The position numbers were made by a program, and so were the translations under genes. A stretch of DNA of 64,000 nt from JANNRR01 sp031401675 (lineage in GTDB: Bacteria; Pseudomonadota; Alphaproteobacteria; Rhodobacterales; Rhodobacteraceae): NCBI GenBank assembly GCA_031401675.1, contig JANNRR010000150.1, positions 1 through 64,000 of the forward strand, in the 5' to 3' direction. The notes under the pieces were generated by a model. It worked only from the letters and a program-made list of their open reading frames with translations, was not told where the DNA came from and did not search any database. This document shows positions 32,779-42,311 of the stretch, piece by piece. The stretch's first letter is position 1; every line of letters begins with the position of its first letter.

Positions 32779-34500
32779 TCAGGCTTTGGCCAATACCGCC
32801 TCGATCTCGGCCATCATCAGGCTGCGGTCGACCGGTTTTGCGACAAACCCCGACATTCCCAGCGCCTGGCTGACCTTGCGCTGTTCCTTCATGGTATCCG
32901 TGGTCAGCGCGACCACCGGCATGGTGGCCCAGGGTGCCGCGGACGCGCGGATGGCACGAAAGGTGTCGGCACCGCTCATGTCCGGCATGTTCATGTCCAG
33001 CAGAACCAGATCGAAGCTGCCGACCGCCAGCGCCTGCAGCGCGGCCTTGCCGCTGTCGGCCTCGGTCACCCGAACGCCTTCGGCCTGCAACAGATGCACC
33101 AGGATGAAGCGGTTGGTCGAAATGTCATCCACCACCAGCACCTTCATCTCCGGTCTTGTCGCCGCCTCGTTTGGCGGCACCGGCTGTTCCACATTCCCCA
33201 TCGGCAGGGTCGCGCGGAACCGGGCCTGATGGTCCGTGGTCCCCGGCACCTCGACCCGCCCGCCCATCAATCCCGCTGTGGCGATGGCCCCCGCCAGATC
33301 CTCGCCCGGCGCGGGCAGGGCAAGGTCGGTTGCCACCAGCACATTGACTTCCAGCACGAACCGCCCGCCGGCCGCAGCCTGCCGCTCGGCCCGGATTCGC
33401 ATCACAGACCCGTCGCGCAACGTGGCCGTCAGGGCATGCCGGATCAGATGCCCCAGACAGCGGCGCAGCAGCACCGGGTCGAACAGCGCCAGATCCGGCA
33501 GGTCGGGGGCCACAGAAAAATCCATACGCAGACCGCCGGCCTCGATGTCCTGCCGCAGCCGCGCCAGGCTGACCGCTAGCCCCTTGCGCAGATGCGAAGC
33601 GACCGGATGCGCGTGCGGCACCGCCCCGGTCTGTTCGGCGACGGCCATCGCATCGTCGATGATCGCCTGCAGCGTCAGGGCGGCATCTTCCAGCATCCCG
33701 ACCGACTGCGCCAGAGGCTGAACACCCGGGGGTGCCTTGTCCGCCTGACCATAGGGTGCCAGCATCCGCGTCACCCCCATGATCGCGTTCATCGGGGTCA
33801 GGATATCGTGGCCCATCGCCGCCAGAAACCGTGATTTCGCCTGGCTGGCGGCTTCGGCAGTCTGACGTGACTGGGCAAGCTGGCGTTCGGTCCGGTGCAT
33901 GTCCAGTACCACCCGGACCAGATAGCCGGTCAGCAGCAGCGCCGCACTCAGTGCCAACAGGCTGTCCGGCTGCCAGTCCTGCCGGATGCACAGCGACAGC
34001 GGCATATAGATCAGGGTGACGGTCAGCGGAACCACCTTGCTGATCGCCATCGGCATGAAGACGGTGTTCGCCCCAACCGTGGTCACCAGACCGCCGCACA
34101 GATAGACTATGGCCGCGACGTTCACCGAAAACGACGGCGACATCCACATCAGGGCAACCACGGCAGCGTAAGCGGTGGTGCCCATGAACGAGATGCCAAG
34201 ATACAGATTTGACCGCAACCGGCTGGGGTACGCCGCAAAATTCCGCATCAGCACTGGCTCCAGCACTTCGCTGAGCAGATAGAACGCAAGGCACAGCAAC
34301 GCTCCGACCGGATCGATGAAAAATCCGGCCAGCGTCAGCGCAAGAACCGCCGACAGAATCCGTGGCGCCCGGTCGGCGTTCAAGCGCGCGTTCTGGCGCA
34401 CCACCTCGTCAACCCATTGCCGCGACATTGGATATTCATCCTTGATAATCAGTGGCTTCCCCTTGCTCTTGCCGGATTGGTCCCCCGGCTTTGCGGTCAC
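32779..34500 (-). CDS. Histidine-kinase-like protein with degenerate ATPase and receiver domain
   Basis: A 573-residue membrane protein. About six hydrophobic segments fill residues 47-198. A HisKA helix follows with the phosphorylatable His231 (AAMGHDILTPMN). The ATPase region looks broken: the N-box Asn residues are replaced by His351 and His355 (CLGHLIRHALTAT), and no DxGxG or GLGL loop is recognisable before LMGGRVEV. The C-terminal receiver (452-573) is intact, with Asp458/459, Asp502, Thr533 and Lys555. It may receive phosphate from another kinase. GTG at 34500 overlaps the HugZ-like stop; ATG at 34428 is an alternative. Confidence 0.8.
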   Translation of the reverse strand: MTAKPGDQSGKSKGKPLIIKDEYPMSRQWVDEVVRQNARLNADRAPRILSAVLALTLAGFFIDPVGALLCLAFYLLSEVLEPVLMRNFAAYPSRLRSNLYLGISFMGTTAYAAVVALMWMSPSFSVNVAAIVYLCGGLVTTVGANTVFMPMAISKVVPLTVTLIYMPLSLCIRQDWQPDSLLALSAALLLTGYLVRVVLDMHRTERQLAQSRQTAEAASQAKSRFLAAMGHDILTPMNAIMGVTRMLAPYGQADKAPPGVQPLAQSVGMLEDAALTLQAIIDDAMAVAEQTGAVPHAHPVASHLRKGLAVSLARLRQDIEAGGLRMDFSVAPDLPDLALFDPVLLRRCLGHLIRHALTATLRDGSVMRIRAERQAAAGGRFVLEVNVLVATDLALPAPGEDLAGAIATAGLMGGRVEVPGTTDHQARFRATLPMGNVEQPVPPNEAATRPEMKVLVVDDISTNRFILVHLLQAEGVRVTEADSGKAALQALAVGSFDLVLLDMNMPDMSGADTFRAIRASAAPWATMPVVALTTDTMKEQRKVSQALGMSGFVAKPVDRSLMMAEIEAVLAKA

Positions 34501-34991
34501 GGCAACATAATCTGATCTGCAGAAAGTCCATAGGCTTTGCCGAACCCGCCGTTCAGGTCGGCCCGGGTCGGGATCAGCCGCACGAAACCGAAATCCGCGA
34601 AATCGATGTACAGCCCGGATTTGGGATGCCGCAGCAGCCAGGCCCGGCGCAGGTCCGGATGCTCCGGCCCGTTGCGCTCGACAAACGCCGCCCGCGCCTG
34701 CACGCTCAGGCGCGGATGGGTCAGCGGGTCACCCTTCGGCCCCGGTTCCCCGACCAGCAACGACACAGCGGGGTTGGCGCGCATCGCCCTGGTGTGCAGC
34801 GACAGCGACGACACCAACAGGATCGGCAGCCCGTCAGCGCACAGCCCCACCGCCACCCGACTGACCTGCGGGCCGCCCAGATCGGGGTGGATCACTCCCA
34901 ATGCGCCATGCAGCGCCGCGGCCAGAAGCTGCCGGGCCAGCGCTATGGCCGCCGCATCGGCCGGACGGATGATATCATCTGGTTCGGGCAT
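34497..34991 (-). CDS. HugZ/pyridoxamine-phosphate-oxidase-like protein
   Basis: A 164-residue protein with the split-barrel FMN/heme fold: ALARQLLAAALHGALGVIHPDLG, then VSRVAVGLCADGLPILLVSSLSLHT and ANPAVSLLVGEPGPKGDPL are typical of the HugZ and PPOX group. The second part contains LHPKSGLYIDFADFGFVRL-like strands. Family members include heme oxygenases and flavin reductases; the ligand is not evident. The stop overlaps the kinase-like gene as GTGA, implying coupling. It is divergent from the SulP gene with an 88-base gap. Confidence 0.83.
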   Translation of the reverse strand: MPEPDDIIRPADAAAIALARQLLAAALHGALGVIHPDLGGPQVSRVAVGLCADGLPILLVSSLSLHTRAMRANPAVSLLVGEPGPKGDPLTHPRLSVQARAAFVERNGPEHPDLRRAWLLRHPKSGLYIDFADFGFVRLIPTRADLNGGFGKAYGLSADQIMLP

Positions 34992-35079
34992 CCCGAGGCC
35001 GCTCCCAATTGGTTGCCCATGCACTTGACAAGGCTTTGCCCCGGCGTTCAACCATTGCGAAAGGGGAAATTTCCGACGC

Positions 35080-36771
35080 ATGCCGCACAACCCAGCAGTG
35101 TCGCCGCCAAGCCGCAGTGAACAGTTCACGCCGAAACTGCTGACGGTGCTGCGCGAGGGCTACCGGTTGTCCGACCTGCGTGCCGATGTGCTGGCCGGGC
35201 TGACCGTGGCGATTGTGGCGCTGCCGCTGTCGATGGCCATAGCCATCGCCTCGGGGGTCGGACCGGACCGCGGGCTGACCACGGCCATTGTCGGCGGCTT
35301 CCTGGTCTCGGCGCTCGGCGGCAGCCGGTTCCAGATCGGCGGCCCGGCCGGGGCCTTCATCGTGCTGGTGGCGGCCTGCGTCGGGGATATCGGAGTGGAC
35401 GGGCTCTTGCTGGCCACGTTCATGTCGGGCTTCATGCTGCTGGCGGTGGGGGCGTTCCGGCTAGGCACCTATGTGAAGTTCATCCCCTATCCGGTCACGG
35501 TCGGCTTTACCGCCGGGATCGGCGTGATCATTGCCGCCAGCCAGATCAAGGACATGTTCGGCCTGGACCTCGGCGGGCCCGAACCCTCGACACTGGTCAC
35601 GAAACTGCCGGTGCTGTGGGCCGCGCGCGGCTCGGTCACGGCGGCGGCCGTCATGCTGGCACTGGCCGTGGTTGTGGGGATCGTCGGCCTCCGGCGCTAC
35701 CGCCCGCACTGGCCCGGCATGCTGATCGCGGTGACAGTGGCCTCGGTCGCCGCCTTCGTCCTCGGGCTGCCGGCCGAAACCATCCACGACCGGTTCGGCG
35801 ACCTGCCGCGCACGCCGCCGTTGCCGCACTTGCCGGTACTGTCGCTGACCGGGCTGCTGGCGGCCATGCCCTATGCCGTCAGCTTTACCCTGCTCGGGGC
35901 CATTGAATCGCTGCTGTCGGCGGTGGTGGCCGACGGCATGTCGGGCCGCCGACACCGCTCGAACGCCGAACTGGTGGCGCAGGGCGTGGCCAACATCGGC
36001 TCGGCGCTGTTCGGCGGCTTTTGCGTTACCGGCACCATCGCCCGCACCGCGACCAATGTCCGCGCCGGCAGCCATGGCCCGGTCTCGGGCATGTTGCACG
36101 CCCTGTTCCTGCTGCTGTTCCTGCTGATTGCAGCACCTCTGGCGGGCTATATCCCCCTGGCCGCGCTGGCGGGGGTCCTGATTCTGGTTGCCTGGAACAT
36201 GGTGGAAAAGGCCGAGATCTGGGCGCTGATCCGCACTTCGTCCGGCGATGCGCTGGTGCTGGTGACCACGTTTATGCTGGTCGTCCTGCGCGATCTGACC
36301 GAAGGCATCATCGTCGGCTTTGCCCTTGGCGGCGTGATCTTCATCAAGCGGATGTCGGAACAGGCCGGGGTTGAACGCGGGCTGCCCTTTGCCCCGGACG
36401 ACCGTCCCGACAGCGGCGACCGCTACGAGCCTGCGAAACGCGACGACGCCGTTGTCGTCTACCGCATCCGGGGCGCGTTCTTCTTTGGCGCGGCCTCGGC
36501 GGTGTCGTCGGTGCTCGACCGGATCGAGGAAAGTCCGCGCGCCTTCATCGTCGATTTCGCCGAGGTGCCGTTTCTCGACAGCACCGCCGCCCATGCCATC
36601 GCGGCGCTCGCCCGAAAGATGGCCCGCAAGGGCGGGCAGCTGTACATCACCGCCAGCAGCCCCGAAGTGCGCCGCGTTCTGATGGCCCAAGGCGTGCACG
36701 GCCCCGCCGTCATCTACCGCTCCAGCATCGAACAGGCTGTGGCCGAAGCCCACACCGCCGCACCGGCCTGA
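35080..36771 (+). CDS. SulP family inorganic anion transporter with STAS domain
   Basis: A 563-residue membrane transporter with about 12-14 helices in residues 25-425 and a cytoplasmic STAS domain at about 445-555 (VVVYRIRGAFFFGAAS, FLDSTAAHAI). The Sulfate_transp signature AGLTVAIVALPLSMAIAIASG is present. SulP proteins carry sulfate, bicarbonate or dicarboxylates; sequence alone does not decide which. It starts opposite the HugZ-like/kinase-like pair, so the three may be functionally linked. Confidence 0.93.
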   Translation: MPHNPAVSPPSRSEQFTPKLLTVLREGYRLSDLRADVLAGLTVAIVALPLSMAIAIASGVGPDRGLTTAIVGGFLVSALGGSRFQIGGPAGAFIVLVAACVGDIGVDGLLLATFMSGFMLLAVGAFRLGTYVKFIPYPVTVGFTAGIGVIIAASQIKDMFGLDLGGPEPSTLVTKLPVLWAARGSVTAAAVMLALAVVVGIVGLRRYRPHWPGMLIAVTVASVAAFVLGLPAETIHDRFGDLPRTPPLPHLPVLSLTGLLAAMPYAVSFTLLGAIESLLSAVVADGMSGRRHRSNAELVAQGVANIGSALFGGFCVTGTIARTATNVRAGSHGPVSGMLHALFLLLFLLIAAPLAGYIPLAALAGVLILVAWNMVEKAEIWALIRTSSGDALVLVTTFMLVVLRDLTEGIIVGFALGGVIFIKRMSEQAGVERGLPFAPDDRPDSGDRYEPAKRDDAVVVYRIRGAFFFGAASAVSSVLDRIEESPRAFIVDFAEVPFLDSTAAHAIAALARKMARKGGQLYITASSPEVRRVLMAQGVHGPAVIYRSSIEQAVAEAHTAAPA

Positions 36772-36800
36772 CACCGGGCCGCGAATAATCCCGGCAAAAC

Positions 36801-36814
36801 TTGCGCCAGATCAA
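36801..36814. promoter_or_regulatory. FnrL/FixK-like site upstream of acs
   Basis: TTGCG-CCAG-ATCAA matches eight of ten positions of the TTGAT-N4-ATCAA box of the FNR/FixK family. It lies 165 bases before the acs start and 29 bases after the SulP gene stop. Oxygen-dependent control of acs is a possible meaning. Confidence 0.4.
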
Positions 36815-36979
36815 GGCGGCCTGCCGCACTGCGGCGCAACTGGACCCATCCGGCGCGATGACAAGGGCCGGGGACCTGGCAGGCGCGCATCAATGCATTT
36901 GCAACCGAAACGGTCGTCAGCATTGACCGGCCTCGGCAAAAGGCACAATAAGCCCGCCAGACACGAGAGGGAGGAAACC

Positions 36980-38946
36980 ATGTCCGATCCGCTGCCAGCC
37001 GCCGCCGCACTGTATGAACCATCCGCCGCTTTCGCGGCCGCTGCGCATGTCGATGCGGCAGGATATCGGGCCAACTACGCTGCCTCGCTGGCCGACCCGG
37101 ATGACTTCTGGCGCGAACAGGCCCGTCGGATCGACTGGATCAAGCCGTTCACCCGGGTCAAGAACACCGATTTCACCTATGGCCAGGTCTCGATCAAATG
37201 GTTCGAGGACGGGACGCTGAATGTCGCGGCCAATTGCATCGACCGCACCTTGCCACCCGCGCCGGGCAGACCGCGATCATCTGGGAACCCGACGATCCCA
37301 GGACCCCGGCCCGCCACATCACCTACCGCGATCTGCATGATCAGACCTGCCGCATGGCCAACGTGCTGAAAGCCCAGGGCGTCGGCAAGGGCGACCGCGT
37401 CGTGCTGTACCTGCCGATGATCCCCGAGGCGGCATTTGCCATGCTGGCCTGCGCCCGGATTGGCGCCATCCATTCCATCGTCTTTGCCGGGTTCTCGCCC
37501 GATGCGCTGGCCAACCGCATCAACGACTGCGACGCCAAGGTGGTGGTGACGGCAGACGAGGCGCCGCGCGGCGGCAAGCGCACCGCGCTGAAATCCAACA
37601 CCGACGCCGCCCTGCTGCACTGTTCGGACAAGGTCAAATGCCTGGTCATCAAGCATACCGGCGGCCAGACCCACTGGACCGAGGGCCGCGATATCGATGC
37701 CACCGCCGCGATGCTGGCCGCATCGCCGCATTGCCCGCCAGAGGCGATGGCGGCAGAGGACCCGCTGTTCATCCTCTACACCTCCGGCTCGACCGGCAAG
37801 CCCAAGGGCGTGGTCCATACCTCGGGCGGCTACATCGTCTTTGCCGCGCTGACGCATCAGCTGACCTTCGACTATCACGACGGTGATGTGTTCTGGTGCA
37901 CCGCCGATGTCGGCTGGGTGACGGGGCACAGCTACATCATCTACGGCCCGCTGGCCAACGGCGCCACCACGCTGATGTTCGAAGGCGTACCGACCTTTCC
38001 CGATGCCTCGCGCTTCTGGCAGGTGATCGACAAGCACCGCGTCACCCAGTTCTACACCGCGCCCACCGCCATCCGCGCCCTGATGGCGCTTGGCCCCGAC
38101 TGGGTCACCAAAAGCGATCTGTCCTCGCTCAAACTCCTCGGCACCGTCGGCGAGCCGATCAATCCCGAGGCCTGGAACTGGTACAACATCCACGTCGGCA
38201 AGGGCCGCTGCCCGATCGTCGACACTTTCTGGCAGACCGAAACCGGTGGCCATGTGATCACGCCTCTGCCGGGTGCGATGGCGGCCAAACCCGGATCGGC
38301 GACTCTGCCGTTCTACGGGATCAAGGCCGTGGTGCTCGACCCCGCCACCGCCGCCGTGCAGCACGAAACCGCCGCTTCCGGCGTCCTGTGCTTTGCCGAC
38401 AGTTGGCCCGGCCAGATGCGCACGCTCTGGGGCGACCATGCCAGGTTCGAGGAGGCGTATTTCAGCCAGTACCGCGGCTATTACTTCACCGGCGACGGCT
38501 GCCGCCGGGACGAGGATGGTTATTACTGGATCACCGGCCGGGTGGATGACGTGATCAACGTCTCGGGCCACCGCATGGGCACGGCCGAGGTGGAGTCCGC
38601 TCTGGTCGCGCACCCAAAGGTGGCCGAGTCCGCCGTGGTCGGCTATCCGCACGACATCAAGGGCCAGGGCATCTATGCCTATGTCACCCTGATGAAGGGC
38701 GAAGAGCCGTCGGACGACCTGCGCCGCGAACTGGTCAAATGGGTCCGCACCGAAATCGGCCCCATCGCCTCACCCGATCTGATCCAGTGGGCCCCCGGTC
38801 TTCCAAAAACCCGCTCCGGCAAGATCATGCGCCGCATTCTGCGCAAGATCGCCGAAAATGATTTCGCAGCACTTGGCGACACTTCGACGCTGGCAGATCC
38901 CTCGGTGGTTGAAGAATTGATCGCCAACCGGATGAACAGAGGATAG
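36980..38946 (+). pseudogene. acs: Acetyl-CoA synthetase with a one-base frameshift
   Basis: The enzyme activates acetate to acetyl-CoA through acetyl-AMP. Translation from ATG 36980 (RBS GAGGAAA) reads normally to NVAANCIDR near 37245, then the frame shifts; the rest continues in another frame from HLATRAGQTAIIW to the stop at 38946. One missing C after 37246 (GACCGC-ACC where GACCGCCACC is expected) explains this exactly. The remaining sequence is intact: YTSGSTGKPKGVVHT, TFWQTETGG, YYFTGDGCRRDEDGYYWITGR and the acetylation-site Lys in TRSGKIMRR. With no other damage, a sequencing error or very recent mutation is more likely than an old pseudogene. An MFS transporter follows. Confidence 0.88.
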
Positions 38947-39094
38947 ACCGCAAAACCGAATCAGTCCGCTCCCGGTGAAACCCCGTGGAGACGGATCAAG
39001 AACAAGAAAAGACGAACTGCGGGGAACAATAGTCGCGACTGGCCCGGCCACCAGCAGGGCGGATCGCGAACAACGAAAAAGACGGAGGAAACCC

Positions 39095-40978
39095 ATGACT
39101 AGCCGACCAACCACCATGACCATGGACCGGTCTCGCCCGATGACGGGCGAAGAACGCAAGGTCATTCTTGCCTCGTCCGCAGGCACCATCTTCGAATGGT
39201 ATGACTTCTACCTGTATGGCTCGCTTGCCGCCATCATCGGGGCGAACTTCTTCACCGCCTTTCCCGAAGCCACCCGCAACGTCTTCGCGCTTCTGGCCTT
39301 TGCCGCCGGCTTCATCGTGCGCCCGTTCGGCGCGCTGGTGTTCGGCAGTCTCGGCGATCTGGTCGGGCGCAAGTACACCTTTCTGGTCACCATCACCATC
39401 ATGGGCCTGTCGACCTTTCTGGTCGGCCTGTTGCCGGGCTACCAGTCCTGGGGCGTCGCGGCCCCGATCATCCTGATCGGTCTGCGCATGCTGCAGGGTC
39501 TGGCGCTTGGCGGCGAATACGGCGGCGCGGCGGTCTATGTGGCCGAACATGCCCCGCAGAACCAGCGCGGCTACTACACCTCGTTCATCCAGACCACGGC
39601 GACGCTCGGCCTCTTGCTGTCGCTCATCGTGATCCTGATGGTGCAGGGCTATGTGAACGGCAACTACCCCGACCAGCCGGTGCTGGATGCGGTCGGCGTT
39701 GCGGTGATACAGGCCGACGGCACCCCGTCGATGATGAAGGCGTTCAACGCCTGGGGCTGGCGCATCCCGTTCCTGGGTTCGATCTTCCTCTTGATCATCT
39801 CGCTTTATATCCGCTTGCAGATGAACGAAAGCCCGGCCTTCAAGAAGATGAAGGAAGAAGGCGCGCATTCGAAAGCCCCGCTGCGCGAGGCGTTCGGTCA
39901 GTGGAAAAACGCCAGGATCGCCATCATCGCGCTGTTGGGTCTGACGGCAGGGCAGGCAGTGGTCTGGTATTCCGGGCAGTTCTACGCGCTGTTCTTCATC
40001 CAGAACGTGGTCAAGGTCGACAGCTTCTCGGCCAACGTCTTCGTGGCCTGGTCGCTGATCCTCGGCACCGGTGGTTTCATCTTCTTCGGCTCGCTGTCGG
40101 ACCGCATCGGCCGCAAGCCGATCATTCTGGCCGGTTGCCTGATTGCAGCCGTGACCTACTTTCCGGTGTTCACGCTGCTGACGAAAACCGCCAACCCGGC
40201 ACTGCACGCGGCGCAGCAAACCGCCGTGATCGTGACGGCCGATCCAGATGACTGCTCGTTCCAGTTCAACCCGACCGGCACGGTCAAATTCACCAACTCC
40301 TGCGATATTGCCAAGGCGCAACTGTCGCGGACCTCGGTCAATTCGACAACGGTCGATGCCCCGGCAGGAACCATTGCCACGGTCCAGATCGGCGAAACCG
40401 TGATCCCCTCGTACGACGTGGTGGCCAACGCCGCTGCGATCAAAGAGGCGACGGCAGCGCTGGAAACGGCCAAGACCGGCACCGATCAGGCGGTCACCGA
40501 TGCGGCTCAGGCCGCACTTGATGCCGCCAAAGGTGCCAAGTCGACATTCGAGAAAAGCGTGACCGCAGCCCTGACCGCCGCCGGCTATCCTTTGGTGGCG
40601 GCCGACAACACTACCGTCGCGAAAGCGGCGAATTTCTTCGACGTCTTCACCGGTCAGAAACTGACGATCATCGCGATCCTGACCTACCTGATCATTCTGG
40701 TGACGATGGTCTATGGCCCGATTGCCGCGATGCTGGTGGAACTGTTCCCCACCCGCATCCGCTACTCGGGACTGTCGCTGCCCTACCACATCGGCAACGG
40801 CTGGTTCGGCGGCCTGTTGCCCGCCACCGCCTTTGCCATCTCGGCGCAGTCCGGCAACATCTATGCCGGTCTGTGGTATGCCATCGTGGTTGCGGTGATG
40901 ACGGTGGTGATCGGCACGCTGTTGGTGCCAGGCGGCACGCATCTCAAGTCGATCTTCGACGACGACGCCAAGAAGTAA
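39095..40978 (+). CDS. MFS transporter of the MHS type with a large insert
   Basis: A 627-residue transporter. The start SSAGTIFEWYDFYLYGSLA and GRKYTFL loops are typical of the metabolite:H+ symporter (ProP/ShiA) group, and RIGRKP marks the second half. Residues about 365-520 are an extra soluble domain between membrane segments; they contain two Cys (387, 403), a beta-rich part and an Ala-rich helical part. Normal members have about 430-550 residues. GGAGGA at 39083-39088 fixes the ATG. Position 148 bases after acs suggests acetate or another short acid as substrate, which is inference. Confidence 0.88.
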   Translation: MTSRPTTMTMDRSRPMTGEERKVILASSAGTIFEWYDFYLYGSLAAIIGANFFTAFPEATRNVFALLAFAAGFIVRPFGALVFGSLGDLVGRKYTFLVTITIMGLSTFLVGLLPGYQSWGVAAPIILIGLRMLQGLALGGEYGGAAVYVAEHAPQNQRGYYTSFIQTTATLGLLLSLIVILMVQGYVNGNYPDQPVLDAVGVAVIQADGTPSMMKAFNAWGWRIPFLGSIFLLIISLYIRLQMNESPAFKKMKEEGAHSKAPLREAFGQWKNARIAIIALLGLTAGQAVVWYSGQFYALFFIQNVVKVDSFSANVFVAWSLILGTGGFIFFGSLSDRIGRKPIILAGCLIAAVTYFPVFTLLTKTANPALHAAQQTAVIVTADPDDCSFQFNPTGTVKFTNSCDIAKAQLSRTSVNSTTVDAPAGTIATVQIGETVIPSYDVVANAAAIKEATAALETAKTGTDQAVTDAAQAALDAAKGAKSTFEKSVTAALTAAGYPLVAADNTTVAKAANFFDVFTGQKLTIIAILTYLIILVTMVYGPIAAMLVELFPTRIRYSGLSLPYHIGNGWFGGLLPATAFAISAQSGNIYAGLWYAIVVAVMTVVIGTLLVPGGTHLKSIFDDDAKK

Positions 40979-41400
40979 GGCGATCATGTGGGGCCGGACC
41001 GACGTCCTGCCCCACAACTTGCGCCATTCCGTTACCCGTCTTTATCGAGTGCCTTTTTGTGCCCAAATCCGATCTGTTGCCGGCTTTCTTGCCTGATTTG
41101 ATTTCAATCAAATCAGGCCGCGCCTGCCTGCCCCTTGGCAGGCGCGTAGAGTGCGCCAGCCCAGGCAGGCGCAGCCTGATTTCCCGAACAACGCACCCAG
41201 CCCAACCCCCCTTGGCTTGCGGCTCGCGCCTCCAGCCAACGGGCCGGGCGTCCGCACACTGTGCGGCCACCTGATCGGCCCGGGCGCATCACGTCAAACG
41301 GCGGAGCGAGTGGCGAGGGTGAAGTTGATTCCATGAACCTCATCCCGCTTTTATGAAAGCAAGGTTAACGAAACTACGAATACCTATCCATTTCAACAGC
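40979..41400. other. 422-base convergent gap rich in inverted repeats
   Basis: Between the MFS gene (+) and truA (-) there is no convincing gene. It has the palindrome at 41091-41118, a second hairpin CGCCTGCC/GGCAGGCG at 41120-41143, and further CAGGC-containing copies to 41180. The last 60 bases before truA are AT-rich. A small RNA or strong bidirectional terminator is possible. Confidence 0.45.
41091..41118. promoter_or_regulatory. 28-bp perfect palindrome containing an FNR consensus
   Basis: Arms GCCTGATTTGATT and AATCAAATCAGGC are separated by TC. The centre TTGATTTCAATCAA (41098-41111) is an exact TTGAT-N4-ATCAA box. It may be a hairpin terminator for the MFS gene or a binding site for FnrL/FixK; no start codon lies nearby on either strand. 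Confidence 0.55.
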
Positions 41401-42195
41401 TTAAGAATCTGTCCAGATCTGGACATCACCCCCGAACGGGTCCACCGGATATCCGACCCCGATCAGATACAGCCCGTCCGGCGGGCAGACCGGCCCGCAC
41501 AGCGCCCGGTCGCGGGCCTCCAGTGCCGTCCTGACCTGATCGGGTTGCCACGCCCCCGCACCCACCCGCTCCAGCGTCCCCACAATCGACCGCACCTGAT
41601 TGTGCAGGAATGACCGCGCCCGCAGATGGAACCGCACCTCGCCGCCGTGCGGGATCGCCAGCGCCTCGATCCTGATCTCGTCCAGCGTCTTGACCGGTGA
41701 CGCCGCCTGACAGTAGGCCGAGCGGAAGGTGGTAAAGTCGTGCCGCCCCACCAGCTGCGCCGCCCCCGCCTGCATCGCCGCCAGATCCAGCCGTTGCAGT
41801 CGCCGCCACACCAGCCCGGCGTCATGCGTCAACGGCGCTCGCCGCGACTGCACCCGGTACAGATATCGCCGCTCCAGCGCTGAAAACCGCGCGTGAAACC
41901 CCGCATCCACCACCGCCACCGCCAGCACCGCAACCGGATGCGGCCGCAGATGAAAGTTCAGCGCCTCGCCCAGCCGGAACGGCTCCCATTCCCGGGCCAG
42001 ATCGACATGCGCCACCTGACCGCAGGCATGCACCCCGGCATCGGTCCGCCCCGCCGCCGCGATCCCGGCAACCGCAGGGTCCAGCCGCCGCAGCGCCTCT
42101 TCAACCGCCTGTTGCACCGACGGCTGACCCGCTTGCCGCTGCCAACCGGCAAACGGGCCGCCGTGGTACTCGATTTTCATTGCATATCGCGGCAT
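41401..42195 (-). CDS. truA: tRNA pseudouridine(38-40) synthase
   Basis: This 264-residue enzyme isomerises uridines 38-40 in the tRNA anticodon arm. It begins MPRYAMKIEYHGGPFAGWQRQ and has the catalytic Asp in GRTDAGVHA; RYLYRV, GRHDFTTFR and RSFLHNQVRSIVGTL follow in the normal order. Divergent from the YcjX-type gene with 116 bases between. Confidence 0.97.
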   Translation of the reverse strand: MPRYAMKIEYHGGPFAGWQRQAGQPSVQQAVEEALRRLDPAVAGIAAAGRTDAGVHACGQVAHVDLAREWEPFRLGEALNFHLRPHPVAVLAVAVVDAGFHARFSALERRYLYRVQSRRAPLTHDAGLVWRRLQRLDLAAMQAGAAQLVGRHDFTTFRSAYCQAASPVKTLDEIRIEALAIPHGGEVRFHLRARSFLHNQVRSIVGTLERVGAGAWQPDQVRTALEARDRALCGPVCPPDGLYLIGVGYPVDPFGGDVQIWTDS

Positions 42196-42311
42196 CCGGC
42201 TGGCCTAACCCGCCGCCCCCCGCTTGACAATGGCCTGCACCAGCCCGCGCATTTGCCCTACCCAGTTCGTTCCCGCATGCCTATCTTGCACCCTAGGGGC
42301 AGAATGCCCGG

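Noticed and set aside
38996..41017. 673-codon open frame on the minus strand over the MFS gene
   Set aside because: Shadow of the transporter; His/Asp/Arg-rich with no recognisable domain.
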